In this document: positions 1 through 11,300 of the stretch, in pieces
Numbering within the stretch: position 1 is the first letter of the stretch
Layout: each line of letters starts with the position of its first letter
Assembly: GCA_022749755.1 (NCBI GenBank)
Contig: CM040444.1
Span: 379,026 to 443,025, forward strand
Direction: 5' to 3'
DNA length: 64,000 bases
Source: Azadirachta indica
Lineage: Eukaryota > Streptophyta > Magnoliopsida > Sapindales > Meliaceae
Program-made: the position numbers and the translations under genes
The notes under the pieces: generated by a model
Databases searched by the model: none
The model's input: only the letters and a program-made list of their open reading frames with translations
What the model was told of the DNA's origin: nothing

Positions 1-3000
1 TAAAATAAATTTTTATATCTTGATTTTTTAATAAATCAAATTTATAAATTTTCAAAGTGTAAAACCAAACCAAACCAATTGGTTTGATTCAATTCAACGA
101 AATTTACCCTCTTAACATACATAAACTATTCTATTAACTTTTTCTCCTCTGAAAGATTAAAGCAATCTAAATATCATTACGAAAAAAATTAAAATTTAAT
201 CGATCATAATAATTACTGCAATATAATTTAATTATGTATTTATCTTTTTATTCATTTTTTAAGGACTCCTCCTATTCGTTTAAATTAGCATATTCCCTTA
301 TATTTATTAATAAAACAATTATATTATTCTTGATTTCTTAATATGCTAGAATTTGTAATGCAACTAACTCATATTTACCTTGTCAACCAAAGTCTTGTAG
401 TTCTTTCCATTCTTCTTTCGTGGATCTTCTTTCTCTGTCTATATATATTCAAAAGAAGGCATTTGCCACGTCAGGGCGGGAGAATGACCAATACCCTCCT
501 TGAGTTTAGTTTAACTAACCAAATCTCCCAATATTTTTAAAATTTAACTGTTACATCCTATCGTTGTTTGACTAACAGTTAAATTATCTTTTTAAGGGTA
601 AATTCTTCTTTCAACATTATAAAAATAAAATTTTATGAAAATTTAATTTTTTATTAATACTATTTTCTCTTTATAATTTAAATAAAAAATATATAATAAA
701 ATAAATATAAAAATAATAAATTAATCTCTAAAAATACTAATCCCAAAACACCTATTTCTTCTTCCTAGAGAATGTCACCTTCTTCTTCTTGTTCCAGAAC
801 TAGAATATGCAAATTTTCATCGAAAGTTACTATGTGGTTGGAGAATAACAGGGGCATAACATGTTAAAAACTAATGCAATAAAAGATTCAGGCAACCCAA
901 GTTCTCTCCATACTCAAAAGTTTTAGAGAAAACTTTCTTTTGCAAATCTTGGATAAACATCCGAGGTTTTTTCCCAAGAGCTTTAATAACATTTTCATCA
1001 TAGACAAGCACACTCTTGAGGACATTATAAAGGGGTATTTTTATATACCTCCCTTGAGGTTTGTAGAAATCATACTTAAATAAAAAGTTTATAGAAATTC
1101 ATAGGTACCTCTATTGCTACAGTAACTCCATCCAATTGACTATTAAAAAAAGGTAATATGGTAACATTATACTGATTTTATTTTTCTGAACTTATTTTTT
1201 AATTTTATCTATTAAAAAATTAAATAAATGAAATCTAACCTTTCTGGGTAAATTAATTCATCCTATTTAATAAAAATTCATAGAATTAGTGTCGGATCTA
1301 AACATAACCTAATAAAAATTACTTCACAAATTGATACTAAAAAAACATCCCTAACCATAACCCAAGCGTAAGACCTTAAGCTTGGCTTCAATTTGATGCA
1401 TACCAAATCAAATTTTTTTGAGAGATTCATCGAAGCCAAATAGCATATTTACATTGCCAATTGATTCTGTGTTTATACAATTTCTCAAGAAACTTTCTCT
1501 CATATCTAAATCATAACTCAAAAAAATAAAACGCCTCTAAAAAAAAACTCATCCATCATTCGATTATATCAATCCATTACAAGAATCAAAACTAAAAATC
1601 GAGTTCAGCTACCCATTATAAAGCCATTACAAACCAAAACCAAAAATACGTTTGGCTATGCATTACCAAAACCAAAATCTAAGTTTTGTCAAATATTACA
1701 AGAATCAAAACAAAAAATTGAGGATTCCATGCCTCCAAGCCAATCTAGTTGAGGATTCCATTAATTGTGTCTTCCAACCCAAGGCAAACAATTACAACAT
1801 GAATCACAGGTGCCACTCAGACCTTAAAGCAGAAGGACTTGACTAGATGTCTCTCAAACTTTTACAACCAAGTGACTTATAGATGTCATTTAAACCTTAT
1901 ATCAAATGTATTTTCCTCACACTTAAGCTCATAAGAATTATTAGAAAAAATATTCTTGATAAAATAATTTAATCAAAAAAAATTACAAAAACTCTGTTTT
2001 AAAGAATAATACAAATGAAAAATTAGAGTGTATATGAATTAGATATTTGATTTATAATTCTAAGCTCAAAATATTCAAGCCTCTTAATTCAAAATGAATA
2101 TTGGCTAGTATTTATAGTCAAAAATAAAATATGACGATTTATAGCGATACTAGACATTTATGGCCGTCAGGACCAAACTTTAAAAAACTTATATTTTAGT
2201 CTATTTTCTAAGTTCTGAAAATCTTATATTTTAGTCTAGTCATTGTTACTAACCGTTTGAATTTAAATTCAAAAATATAACTGTTGTCACTATTTTGGAG
2301 TTCACTATGCATCGATTTTGTTAAACCATTACACTGTTCACTGGTTCAGTCACGTTTGGCTAAACCAAATAGTGACCAAGTTTGACTTCCCATAAGGTTT
2401 TAAAATTTTACAATTAGGGTCATATTCAACTTCGAAAATATAACAAATAAGCTCTTTGCAAAATGGTCCCTCTTATTTCAAAATAAATTTTTTACAAAAA
2501 CATAAATTTATTTCCAAGAGAAAATTATTTTGTGAAAAATATATTTTCTAAAAATATAATTTTAATGCAATTTCAAGGAATATATATTTTAAACTTATTG
2601 ATGCAAATCAATAATCAATTCAAAGACATGTTACAAATATTTAATCACCTAATATGCATGTCTTTAATTCTTCAAATCTTTTCTTGATTTGCTCTTAGGG
2701 TTTCTAATTTTGCTTTTAGTTGCTCCAATTTTTGGTGCTAAAAATATCATAATAAATATTACAAAAAGAATTTAGTTAATTAACAATATTAATGTTTATT
2801 ACCATCAAAGTAATGAGTTATGAGTTTTAAGGTTAACAAAAATCTAGTTTTTCATTGCTGCTACCACCATTTTGTTTATTTAGGGCTTATTTAAAACTTA
2901 AATTTTAAATTTATTTAAAGTAATAAATAATAAATAATATGAAATGAGTGTATTTAGAAATAAAGATATTGGGTGGGCTCAAAATAAGTTAGTAAATGGG

Positions 3001-4319
3001 ATGTACTTGGATAATAACATGATGTCAATAGTAGTTGTATTTAAAAAGACTTATTTACCCTTTTTAAGTATAAATTTAACGAAAGAGTTTAACAGCATGG
3101 TTGTGGGATTAACATTTTCAAAAACATTGGGTTTGAATTGTATATTGTCAAAATATGTTGGGGGTATTTAAAATTATCTTTAAAGTATTTAAAAAAAATT
3201 AGCTCCTACAATTATTAGATTTTTAATTTATTATTGGAAAAGTGTATCAGCAATTTAAAATTTTTCACCAAATCTCATAAAATAAGTAAATTTTTTTATA
3301 TCTTTTCAATAATAATAAACTAATTTTTCATGCATGAAATTACCATTTCACATATAATCAAAATAATATAATAAAAATAAAAACTTGATTTTTTCACAAA
3401 ATAATTGATAGAAAAAAGTAATTGACAACAATCATCAATTTGATTAACTCAAATTAATATCATTGTTTTGTTAACCTATATAAATAGGAAATAAATAAAT
3501 GTAATAGTAAATTATGATCCAATTCTTAATAGAATTGACAAAAATTCAGTGAAAATATATTAAATCAATCTTTGAGTTTAATGTTTCTTGACTATTTTAT
3601 TTGACATCAATTGATTATTTTTATTTTATAAAAAATCATTATTCTAATTATCAAAAATTATTTAATTTTCTAAATTGCTCATTATTTCATTAATTTTTTC
3701 TTAAGCAAGAGAATTTGAAACATTCTGAAATTGATTAAATTAAAAATTGTAAAGATTTGTGAAGGACTTCATTAATTGAATTCGATAATTGTAAACTTTT
3801 ATGATTATAAAAAAATAAGATGGATTTTTGTGAAATTAACTAAGAAAAATGAATTTTACTGTAAGAAACAGGGCAGGCTGAGGAAAGAGGCTTATCATGT
3901 CTTTGAACTGATTATAAAATGAGAATAAGCTTTAATATCCATTCCCGGCTTATTTTTCATTTAAGCCCAAAATTTACCCCAATCTTTGACTAGAATAGGC
4001 AGGGCCTTTGGCCCAATTAAAATTTTTGTCATCCTTAAAATAATAGATACTTAATTGTTGATTATAAATAAATTATTATAATATTATAACAGGTTAAACT
4101 AATATAAATTAAGTTTAAGGAAATATTTTCTTACATTTTCTCAAAACTCAAAAAATTTCTAGCCATTTCAAAAATTTAGGGGATAAATTTGGAAATCGTT
4201 CTATTTTTTTTTTTCATTGAAAATTCAAAACTTTTCTTTACACCCCGTAAATTTTAACAGCTACATGTACAATCAGCTATACTTAGTTAACAAATAGTTG
4301 AGAAAGCTAAAGAGAAAAC
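1..4319. other. Gene-free AT-rich DNA (copy A)
   Basis: I see no gene here. Open frames are short and lack start context or a recognisable family. At about 1560-1730 there is an imperfect tandem repeat rich in attacaagaatcaaaac-like and ccaaaaccaaaa-like words, which produces a spurious 64-codon frame. The same sequence lies at 35543-39866 with scattered single-base and homopolymer-length differences. Confidence 0.6.
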
Positions 4320-4860
4320 GAGTTACAGATGCTGCAACCTTTTTTCTTCGAGAATCTGATAGCAACGCTTCGCTTCATCTTCTATATGTATACTTTCCCC
4401 TCGACATTATGCTGACCCTTTTTCATCTTGTCTCGTTGAAGCTGACCCCTTGTTCTTCTATTCCTTCTGTTGTTTGATTCTGGAAATGGAAACTGTTGAA
4501 TTTATTTGTTTCTCAGGCAACATGCTTGACTCGAAGCCACTACAAACAATATTATCGTTTTCTAAAGGTGTTTTGCTTCCTTTATTCAGAGGATTCCATG
4601 GGTCACAAGAAGCATCAATATTGCTTAGGAGTCTATAATAATCTCGTAATTGTTTCTATATGCTTGCACAAGTGAGGATCCAAGCTGTTATCTTCATTAT
4701 ACTTGTTGGGTATGCAGAATTGCTGAGCGTTGGCGCTGTCGGTGATGATAAGAAATAGCAGGAGGTGATAGTGGCGGTGCAGCCTCCATATTATCCCGAC
4801 TCCATTTACACCGTCATGTGAATCAAGGAGCAGCTTAATTAATTTATGATTACCACTATG
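4320..4860 (+). other. Unrecognised gene-like fragment (copy A)
   Basis: This stretch has clearly higher GC than its surroundings, with pyrimidine-rich UTR-like sequence followed by a 32-codon frame at 4660-4758. That frame has a hydrophobic N-terminal half (VIFIILVGYAELL) like a signal peptide and then meets a stop. Another frame continues past the stop with a Gly/Ser-rich run (GGDSGGAAS) at about 4760-4790. It could be the 5' end of a captured or decayed gene for a secreted protein. I do not recognise the family. The copy at 39866-40407 is nearly identical. Confidence 0.25.
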
Positions 4861-5810
4861 AAATTTTCTTCAAACTCAATTGTGAGCATCTTCATGATGA
4901 TGATGGTGTATAGATGGATAATTTTGTAATTTTGGGTGTTTTAATGCAGACAAAATTTGAGATAAAGTTTCCAATTTTCAATTTCTTCTCTACCTACAAG
5001 AAAAATAAATGATACACCAATATGGAAACTTACCCACTTCGTTCTTGTAAATTAAATTAACCAAAGATTTTAATTATTTGTCAAATTATATGATGAAAAA
5101 TTAATGATATCACATTTAATATGTCATATATATATATATATATATGTATATCTATATGTACAATTCTTAGTGAGTATGCATCAATATTTCACTTTAATTA
5201 ATTAATATAATAGTTGGAAATTTTTAAAACGGCCGGTTATCATTAATTTATTTTTCAAGATAAAGGTTAATAATCAACAATTTAATGCCACTAAATGTTA
5301 ACAATAAAATTAAGAATTGCACTAAGTCAAAATATTAAGAGAAAAAAATGTCTAGAAACTATAAGTCGTTGTTACGTATATGATATGTACTAAAGCGACT
5401 TGTCGGTCATGCATATGACATAATTTTCTGCGCGCTGATACAAAGTATGTGTAATCTATTTGTCAAAAAAGTTAAAAAATAAAAAATTAAGCGCGTTAAT
5501 TAAACTTAAAAATCTTTCATCTTGGATGGACCAATTCCTAAAAGTGTGACTCTTGCGCTTCTTGTGGGTATACTTCCTTCTGATATTAATAAGGGTAGAA
5601 CTCTCTCTCACTTATATGAAATATAGTATAATAAAATTTATCTAAACTCTCGCTTCCAATAGATTTCTGATGTATAAATGTATACTATTAATAAACTATA
5701 CATATAATATGTAATATTAAAAAAAATTACAATTTTTTATTTTGAGCATTGAATTACAACCTACCCAGACCTACCTATATATAACAGCATACATCTATTC
5801 ATATTTTTAA
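4861..5810. other. Gene-free stretch with TA microsatellite (copy A)
   Basis: No gene is visible. An (AT)n microsatellite at about 5128-5146 differs in length and composition from the matching tract at about 40675-40698 in copy B. The rest is ordinary AT-rich intergenic sequence. Confidence 0.5.
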
Positions 5811-5816
5811 TTTCAG

Positions 5817-5876
5817 CTTTCTGAAGAAACAAAATTTGTTTTAATTGTAGCAACATCTTCAGTTAAAGAAGATGAG
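5817..5876 (+). pseudogene. Exon-like fragment with splice signals (copy A)
   Basis: A 60-base, 20-codon open segment reads LSEETKFVLIVATSSVKEDE. It is preceded by a good acceptor (polypyrimidine then ttaatttcag) and followed by a consensus donor (gag|gtatgtg). Copy B has the same segment at 41364-41423 with Ser changed to Tyr at residue 2. I do not recognise the source protein. Together with the glyoxalase exon 0.9 kb downstream it suggests remains of one or more split genes. There is no intact gene around it. Confidence 0.35.
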
Positions 5877-6766
5877 GTATGTGAAAGCAAAATAGAAAAT
5901 AAAATCATACCATCATACATAATTGATCAAGTAATTTTTTGAATACTTAAATTCACTGTAGGTGACTTCTATCATATTTTTCTCGTTAAGGTCTGTGATA
6001 GAAAATATTTTAGATATATATGGCAAGATTGTATTAGGTTAGGCTATGCCTTTTATGGTAAAATATTTTATAAGTTAAACACATCTTCTTCTCCCCACTT
6101 CTGTCCATCATTGAAATAGCTTTTAAAAACCTTTCTCTACTAACCACAAAATGTGGAAGTAGCAATTAAATAGACTCCCATCATCCTTAAAATAAAGTAG
6201 CGATTCATTATAAAGAGGACTAAATAAACTTTACTGCTAACTCTTGTTAATTTACTTTTGTTAATACAATATTCATGATTAATATGCAGACCATATAACA
6301 ACAAAATGCTTAAATTCTCCCACTTGAACCACATGTTAAATAAAATATATATAAATATTAACTAATAACTTAATATTATTGTTGAACTTAATATCATTTG
6401 ACATAAATTTTTATGTGGTTTGCTTTAATCTTAGATTATTACTGAAAATTTCAAATTTCAATCATTTATTGTGATAATTAAGCCAAATTGAGACATGTAG
6501 TTATATGAAAACAGCCAGTAATTCATAGGTTAATTAATGATAAACACTTTTTTGTCTTCAAAATGTCTTATTAGCATGTTAAGGTGGAGCCTGATCCAAA
6601 GAAATTGACATGATTTTCATGGATTATCTTCCCAATTTTATGTAGACTTTCAGCATTTGAATGGCTTTTTGTGGGCTTTTGTCTGCTCTATTTGATTTGC
6701 AATTTGAAAATGTTGTTCTATCGATCTGTGAAAATTAAGTTCGTGGTTTGTTCTTGGATATTTTAG

Positions 6767-6827
6767 GTTACTAAAGAGGTTGGATTCTCCAGAAATGAAA
6801 TTTAGCCTGTACTTTTTGGACTACAAG
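6767..6827 (+). pseudogene. Glyoxalase I (lactoylglutathione lyase) exon fragment, copy A
   Basis: After a clean acceptor (ggatattttag) comes a 61-base exon encoding LLKRLDSPEMKFSLYFLDYK, ending at a donor-like aag|gtatga. The segment matches, from memory of the family, the exon of plant glyoxalase I that follows the FYSRVLGMS motif; the usual plant form has Phe where this has Ser after the first Asp, and Gly where this has Asp before the final Tyr. Glyoxalase I isomerises the methylglyoxal-glutathione hemithioacetal. The expected next parts (TVWTFG, ATIELTHNWG, the metal-binding C-terminal repeat) are absent downstream, so this is an isolated or captured exon and not a working gene. Confidence 0.7.
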
Positions 6828-6829
6828 GT

Positions 6830-7130
6830 ATGATAAGTAAAACGTCATCTATGAGAACTATGAGGCCCAATAAGTTTACTTACGGTATGTCTTGGTTGTT
6901 GCATTTGTTTGAAGTTACACCAAAAAGGAAGAAACCAAAGCTGATGCAGGTTTGTCGATTAACTCTCTTTCTGTTTCTATATGCTGCATCTTGCGGCTTT
7001 GTTGGTTTCCTTTTTATTTTAATGTTTAAATTCTGAATTTTAATTAATTTGTTTGTGATTGTTTTGTGGGATTTTGTTTTAGCCAAATATTTATCCGTGA
7101 GTTATTTTTGACATGAAGTATTGTGTATTC
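6830..7130 (+). other. Possible exon pieces downstream of the glyoxalase fragment
   Basis: An open stretch with a basic run (VTPKRKKPKLMQ) ends at a donor-like cag|gtttgt (6949/6950), and an acceptor-like gtttgaag lies at 6907-6914. The peptide does not match glyoxalase I and I do not recognise it. A shadow frame on the other strand covers the same bases. The region is conserved in copy B at 42375-42675. Confidence 0.25.
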
Positions 7131-7565
7131 TACCTAGTAAGTGTTGATTCTACAAAAATATATTTTAAGTTGAAAACTAGAGCCATAAGAAAGAGTGTAC
7201 GAAGACATAGTTCACATATTAACGAAGTTTGTTATCTTCCTTTGTAAATGCAAATTTAGATTATTCCTAAGATATGCAGATTGTTTGAAGTATATGGTGG
7301 AGAAACAAATTTAAAGTTAGTGGCAAAAAATATACGTCCTTTCCAAGCTGCAGGGCCACAAAATGCCTAGCCATCAATGTTGATGGAGTGGCAAGCAATG
7401 CTGTATAATTTAATCTGAAATTATAATCTGTCAAATGCATGGTATAAATAACTCAAAATTTAATCTATAATTACATAATCTTTTCTGCTTTTGAAATATC
7501 AGACATCACCATAAGATGTTAATATGTGAAGCTTGTAAGGTCTGACTTCTTTTAACCGTTGACAG

Positions 7566-7657
7566 GATGCACATTTCAGAATAATGGATTGGCCAATCCT
7601 ACGCCTCATTTTGGATGAACCACGAGCTCACAAGTTTGTCTTGGATATGGATTGTAG
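7566..7657 (+). pseudogene. Exon-like fragment of unknown gene (copy A)
   Basis: A 92-base open segment follows a strong acceptor (cttttaaccgttgacag) and ends at a good donor (tgtag|gtaggc). It would encode DAHFRIMDWPILRLILDEPR followed by AHKFVLDMDC, 30 codons in all, with ordinary codon use and higher GC than the flanks. Copy B has the identical exon at 43112-43203. I do not recognise the family. It sits just left of the CACTA terminal region, so it may be host gene sequence picked up by the transposon or a relic of the gene into which the transposon inserted. Confidence 0.4.
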
Positions 7658-7729
7658 GTAGGCATTAAGCTTATTTGTTTATTTATTAATCTCCAGGGGG
7701 ATTAAAAACTTGTAGCTTGTGTTTAAACT

Positions 7730-8328
7730 AATTATTGTACTTGTTCTTAACATTAGGTATATGTTGGTATTTTGTACCCAAGTTTATACTAGAACTTTGT
7801 CTTTGTTATTGAATTGTATATGAATGCTTGTAAGTTTTTGAGTATTGAATTGTATTTTTCAATTGTAAGATTAATTTTCAATATATAATTTATAATATTT
7901 ATGCTATGGGTCAATTCGTATTATTATGTTGCTATTAATTTTAATAAATTTGGTATTTGAAAAATTAATGGGAACATCATTATTGACAAATAGAAGTTAA
8001 TTTCACTTTCTTAATTTGAAAAATATTTATTGATATACTAATCTTGTATCAATAAATAACCATTAACATCATAGAAATCCAACCAATTATGACATTATAA
8101 AATGATCAATGATTTTAGATTCAATAACCTCAATAAACAAGTGGTACCCTAAGCACAGTAAATATTAATACTTTTGTTGTGATACTCTATTTATGCCATT
8201 AGTTACTAGCTGCAACTATTATGTTACTTCTATCTAGTGTCAATAAAATATATCATCAATAATAATTTGCTGTCAGCTATAGCCATTTTTCTAGTAGTGA
8301 CCGTGTTATGGCCATTTTTTTAGTAGTG
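7730..8328 (+). mobile_element. CACTA (En/Spm-type) transposon subterminal region and right terminus, copy A
   Basis: The sequence ends in ccatttttctagtagtg at 8299, the reverse complement of a CACTACTAGAAAAATGG-type terminus. A second, nested terminus (ccatttttttagtagtg) ends at 8328. About 560 bases inward are shared, in opposite orientation, with 54007-54590, confirming a recurrent transposon end. A third copy of the end is at 9391-9780. No transposase is visible to the left, so only the end or a non-autonomous derivative is present. CACTA elements move by cut-and-paste with 3-bp target duplications; I could not identify one here. Confidence 0.65.
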
Positions 8329-8329
8329 A

Positions 8330-11300
8330 TCACGGGATCCTAACAGGAAAAATAATGTTCCAAAAATAACAAACAATTTAATTATGCCAACATTCCGTCC
8401 ACAAATAACTAACAAATTATTAAATATATCCAAAGGAGTACAAGTATGCAAATCGTGCATAATCTAAATTTATAAAACCAATCGACAATTTGATTGTGAA
8501 TGATTTGCATTGTTCGTACTCCTTAGGATATATTTAACAATTTATTGATATTTTATGGATTAAATGTTGGGGCAATTAATTTTTTTTATTGATTTTGGAA
8601 CATTGATTTTTTCTGTTAGGATCCATGGTTGTTGTACTAAGATAATTCCTTTTTATTTTAGCTTGCAAAAGGTATGCATTTATTAACCCTTTCACCTGGA
8701 AACAATTTGTATGCTAGTAATAGCTCGTTTTTCTACATTAATGGACAATAAAATATGATAGAAACCATTATATATATATATATATTTATCAAGAACTTGG
8801 AAAGTCGTTCCATACATGTTTTTCAATTAAAAGAAAAATGTGTGCAAGGAACCAGTTCCCAAGTTCTAAAAAAAATAACTGCAAATAAATAGGTGTTCAT
8901 CATTTTCCAAGATCCACAAACTCAACAAAACAAGGGACTCTAGGCAAACAAATTGATTCCAAGTGAGATGCAGTAAATGTATATATTTTTGCAAGCTACA
9001 ATTAAAGAGAATTATCTCTAGACAACATTCGTAAAATCCTCAAAAAAAAAATTAATATACCAAAATCAATAAAAAAGTTTAATCATACCAATATTTAGTC
9101 CACAAACAACCAACAAATTGTTAAATAGATTGCAAGATTTGTACTACTTAAAGTGTATTTAACATTTTGTTGGCAATTTGTGAACAAAATGCTGGCATGA
9201 TTAAACAATTTTATTTATTTTAGAACATTAATTTTTTCTTTTACGATCTCATGATTCTTGTGTTCAGATAATTCTCTTTGATTTTAATTTGAAAAAGGTG
9301 TGCGTTTACTAAATCTGCCACTTTCAATGAATTTATTTGCCAATGACCTCTTGTTTCGCTCAGTTAGTGAACCACAAAAAAAGATGAAAAATTTTAATAA
9401 ATTCGGTATTTGAAAAATTAATAGGAACATCATTATTGACAAATAAAAATTAATTTCACTTTCTTAATTTGAAAAGTATTTATTGATATACTAGTCTTGT
9501 ATCAATAAATAACCATTAACATCATAGAAATCCAACCAATTATGGCATTATAAAATGATCAATGATTTTATATTCAATAACCTCAATAAACAGGTGATAC
9601 CTAAGCACAGGAAATAGTGATACTTTTGTTGTGATACTCTATTTATGCCATTAGTTACCAGTTGCAACTATTATGTTACTTCTATCTAGTGTCAATAAAA
9701 TATATCATCAATAATAACTTGCGGTCAGCTATGGCTATTTTTCTAGTAATGACCGTGCTATGACCATTTTTTTAGCAGTGATCATGGGATCCTAACAAGA
9801 AGAATAATGTTCCAAAAATAATTAAAAAATTAATTATGCCAACATTCTGTCCACAGACAACTAACAAATTATTAAATATATCCAAAGGAATACAAGTCAT
9901 GCAAATCGTGCATAATCTAAATTTATAAAACCCATCGACAATTTGATTGTGCATGATTTGCATGGTTGGTACTCCTTGGGATATATTTAACAATTTATTG
10001 ATATTCTATGGATTAAATATTAGCGTAATTAATTTTTTTTATTGATTTTGAAACATTGATTTTTTTCTTTTAGGATCCATGGTTGTTGTAATAAAATAAT
10101 TCTTTTTTATTTTAGCTTGTAAAAAGTATGCATTTATTAACCCTTTCACTAGGAAACAATTTGTATGCTAGTAGTAGCTCGTTTTTCTACGTTAGTGGAC
10201 AATAAAATATGATAGAAATCATTATATATATATATTTTTCTCAAGAACTTGCAAAGTCGTTCCACACATGTTTTTTTTCAATTAAAAGAAAAATGTGTGC
10301 AAGGAACCATTTCCCAAGTTCTTAAAAAAATAACTGCAAATAAATAGGTGTTCATCATTTTTCGAGGTCCATGAACTCAACAAAACAAGGGAATCTAGGT
10401 AAACAAATTGATTCCAAGTGAGATGCAATAAATGTATACATTTTTACAAGCTAAAATTGAAGAGAATTATCTCTAGACAACATTCGTAGAATCCTCAAAG
10501 AAAAAAATTAATATCCTAAAATCAATAAAAAAGTTTAATCATGCCAATATTTAGTTCACAACCAACCAATAAATTGTTAATAGATTGCATGATTTGTACT
10601 ACTTGGAGTGTATTTAACATTTTGTTGACAATTTGTGCGGACAAAATGTTGGCATGATTTAACAATTTTATTTATTTTGAAATATTAGTTTTTTCTTTTA
10701 CAATATCATGGTTCTTGTGTTCAGATAATTCTCTTTAATTTTATTTTGAAAAAATTGTGCATTTACTAAATTTGCCACTTCAAATGAATTTATTTGCCAA
10801 TGGCCTCTTGTTTTTCTCAGTTAGTGAACCACAAAAAAAGACAAAATTTTTTTATACAATTATTTTTTTAAGAATAACTTATCAGGTTCTTAAAAATAGT
10901 TGCATCTAAAAACGTTTCCATCGTTTTTCACGGCCTACCAACTGAGCAAAACAAGGGACCATTGGCAAACAAGTTAATTCTATGTGATAGGTTCAATAAA
11001 CACATACCTTTTGCGAGCTAAAAGCGAAGAGAATTATCCCAACACAACAAACGAATCCTAACAAAAAAAAGAATGGTTCACATTCAAGAAAAAAGTTTAA
11101 TAATACCAACATTTAATCCGCAAGCAACTCACAAATTGTTAAATATATCCATAGCAATATAAGTCATGCAAATTGTGCATAATCTAAATTTATAAAACCC
11201 ATTGACAATTTGATTGTGTACGATTTACATGATTCATACTGCTTGGGATGTATTTAACAATTTGTTGATATTTTGTGGACTAAACATTCGGCCGATTAGT

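Noticed and set aside
4450..4638. 62-codon frame MFFYSFCCL... as a gene
   Set aside because: Conserved in copy B only because the whole block is. It has no domain, and the higher GC of the region is better explained by a decayed gene fragment.
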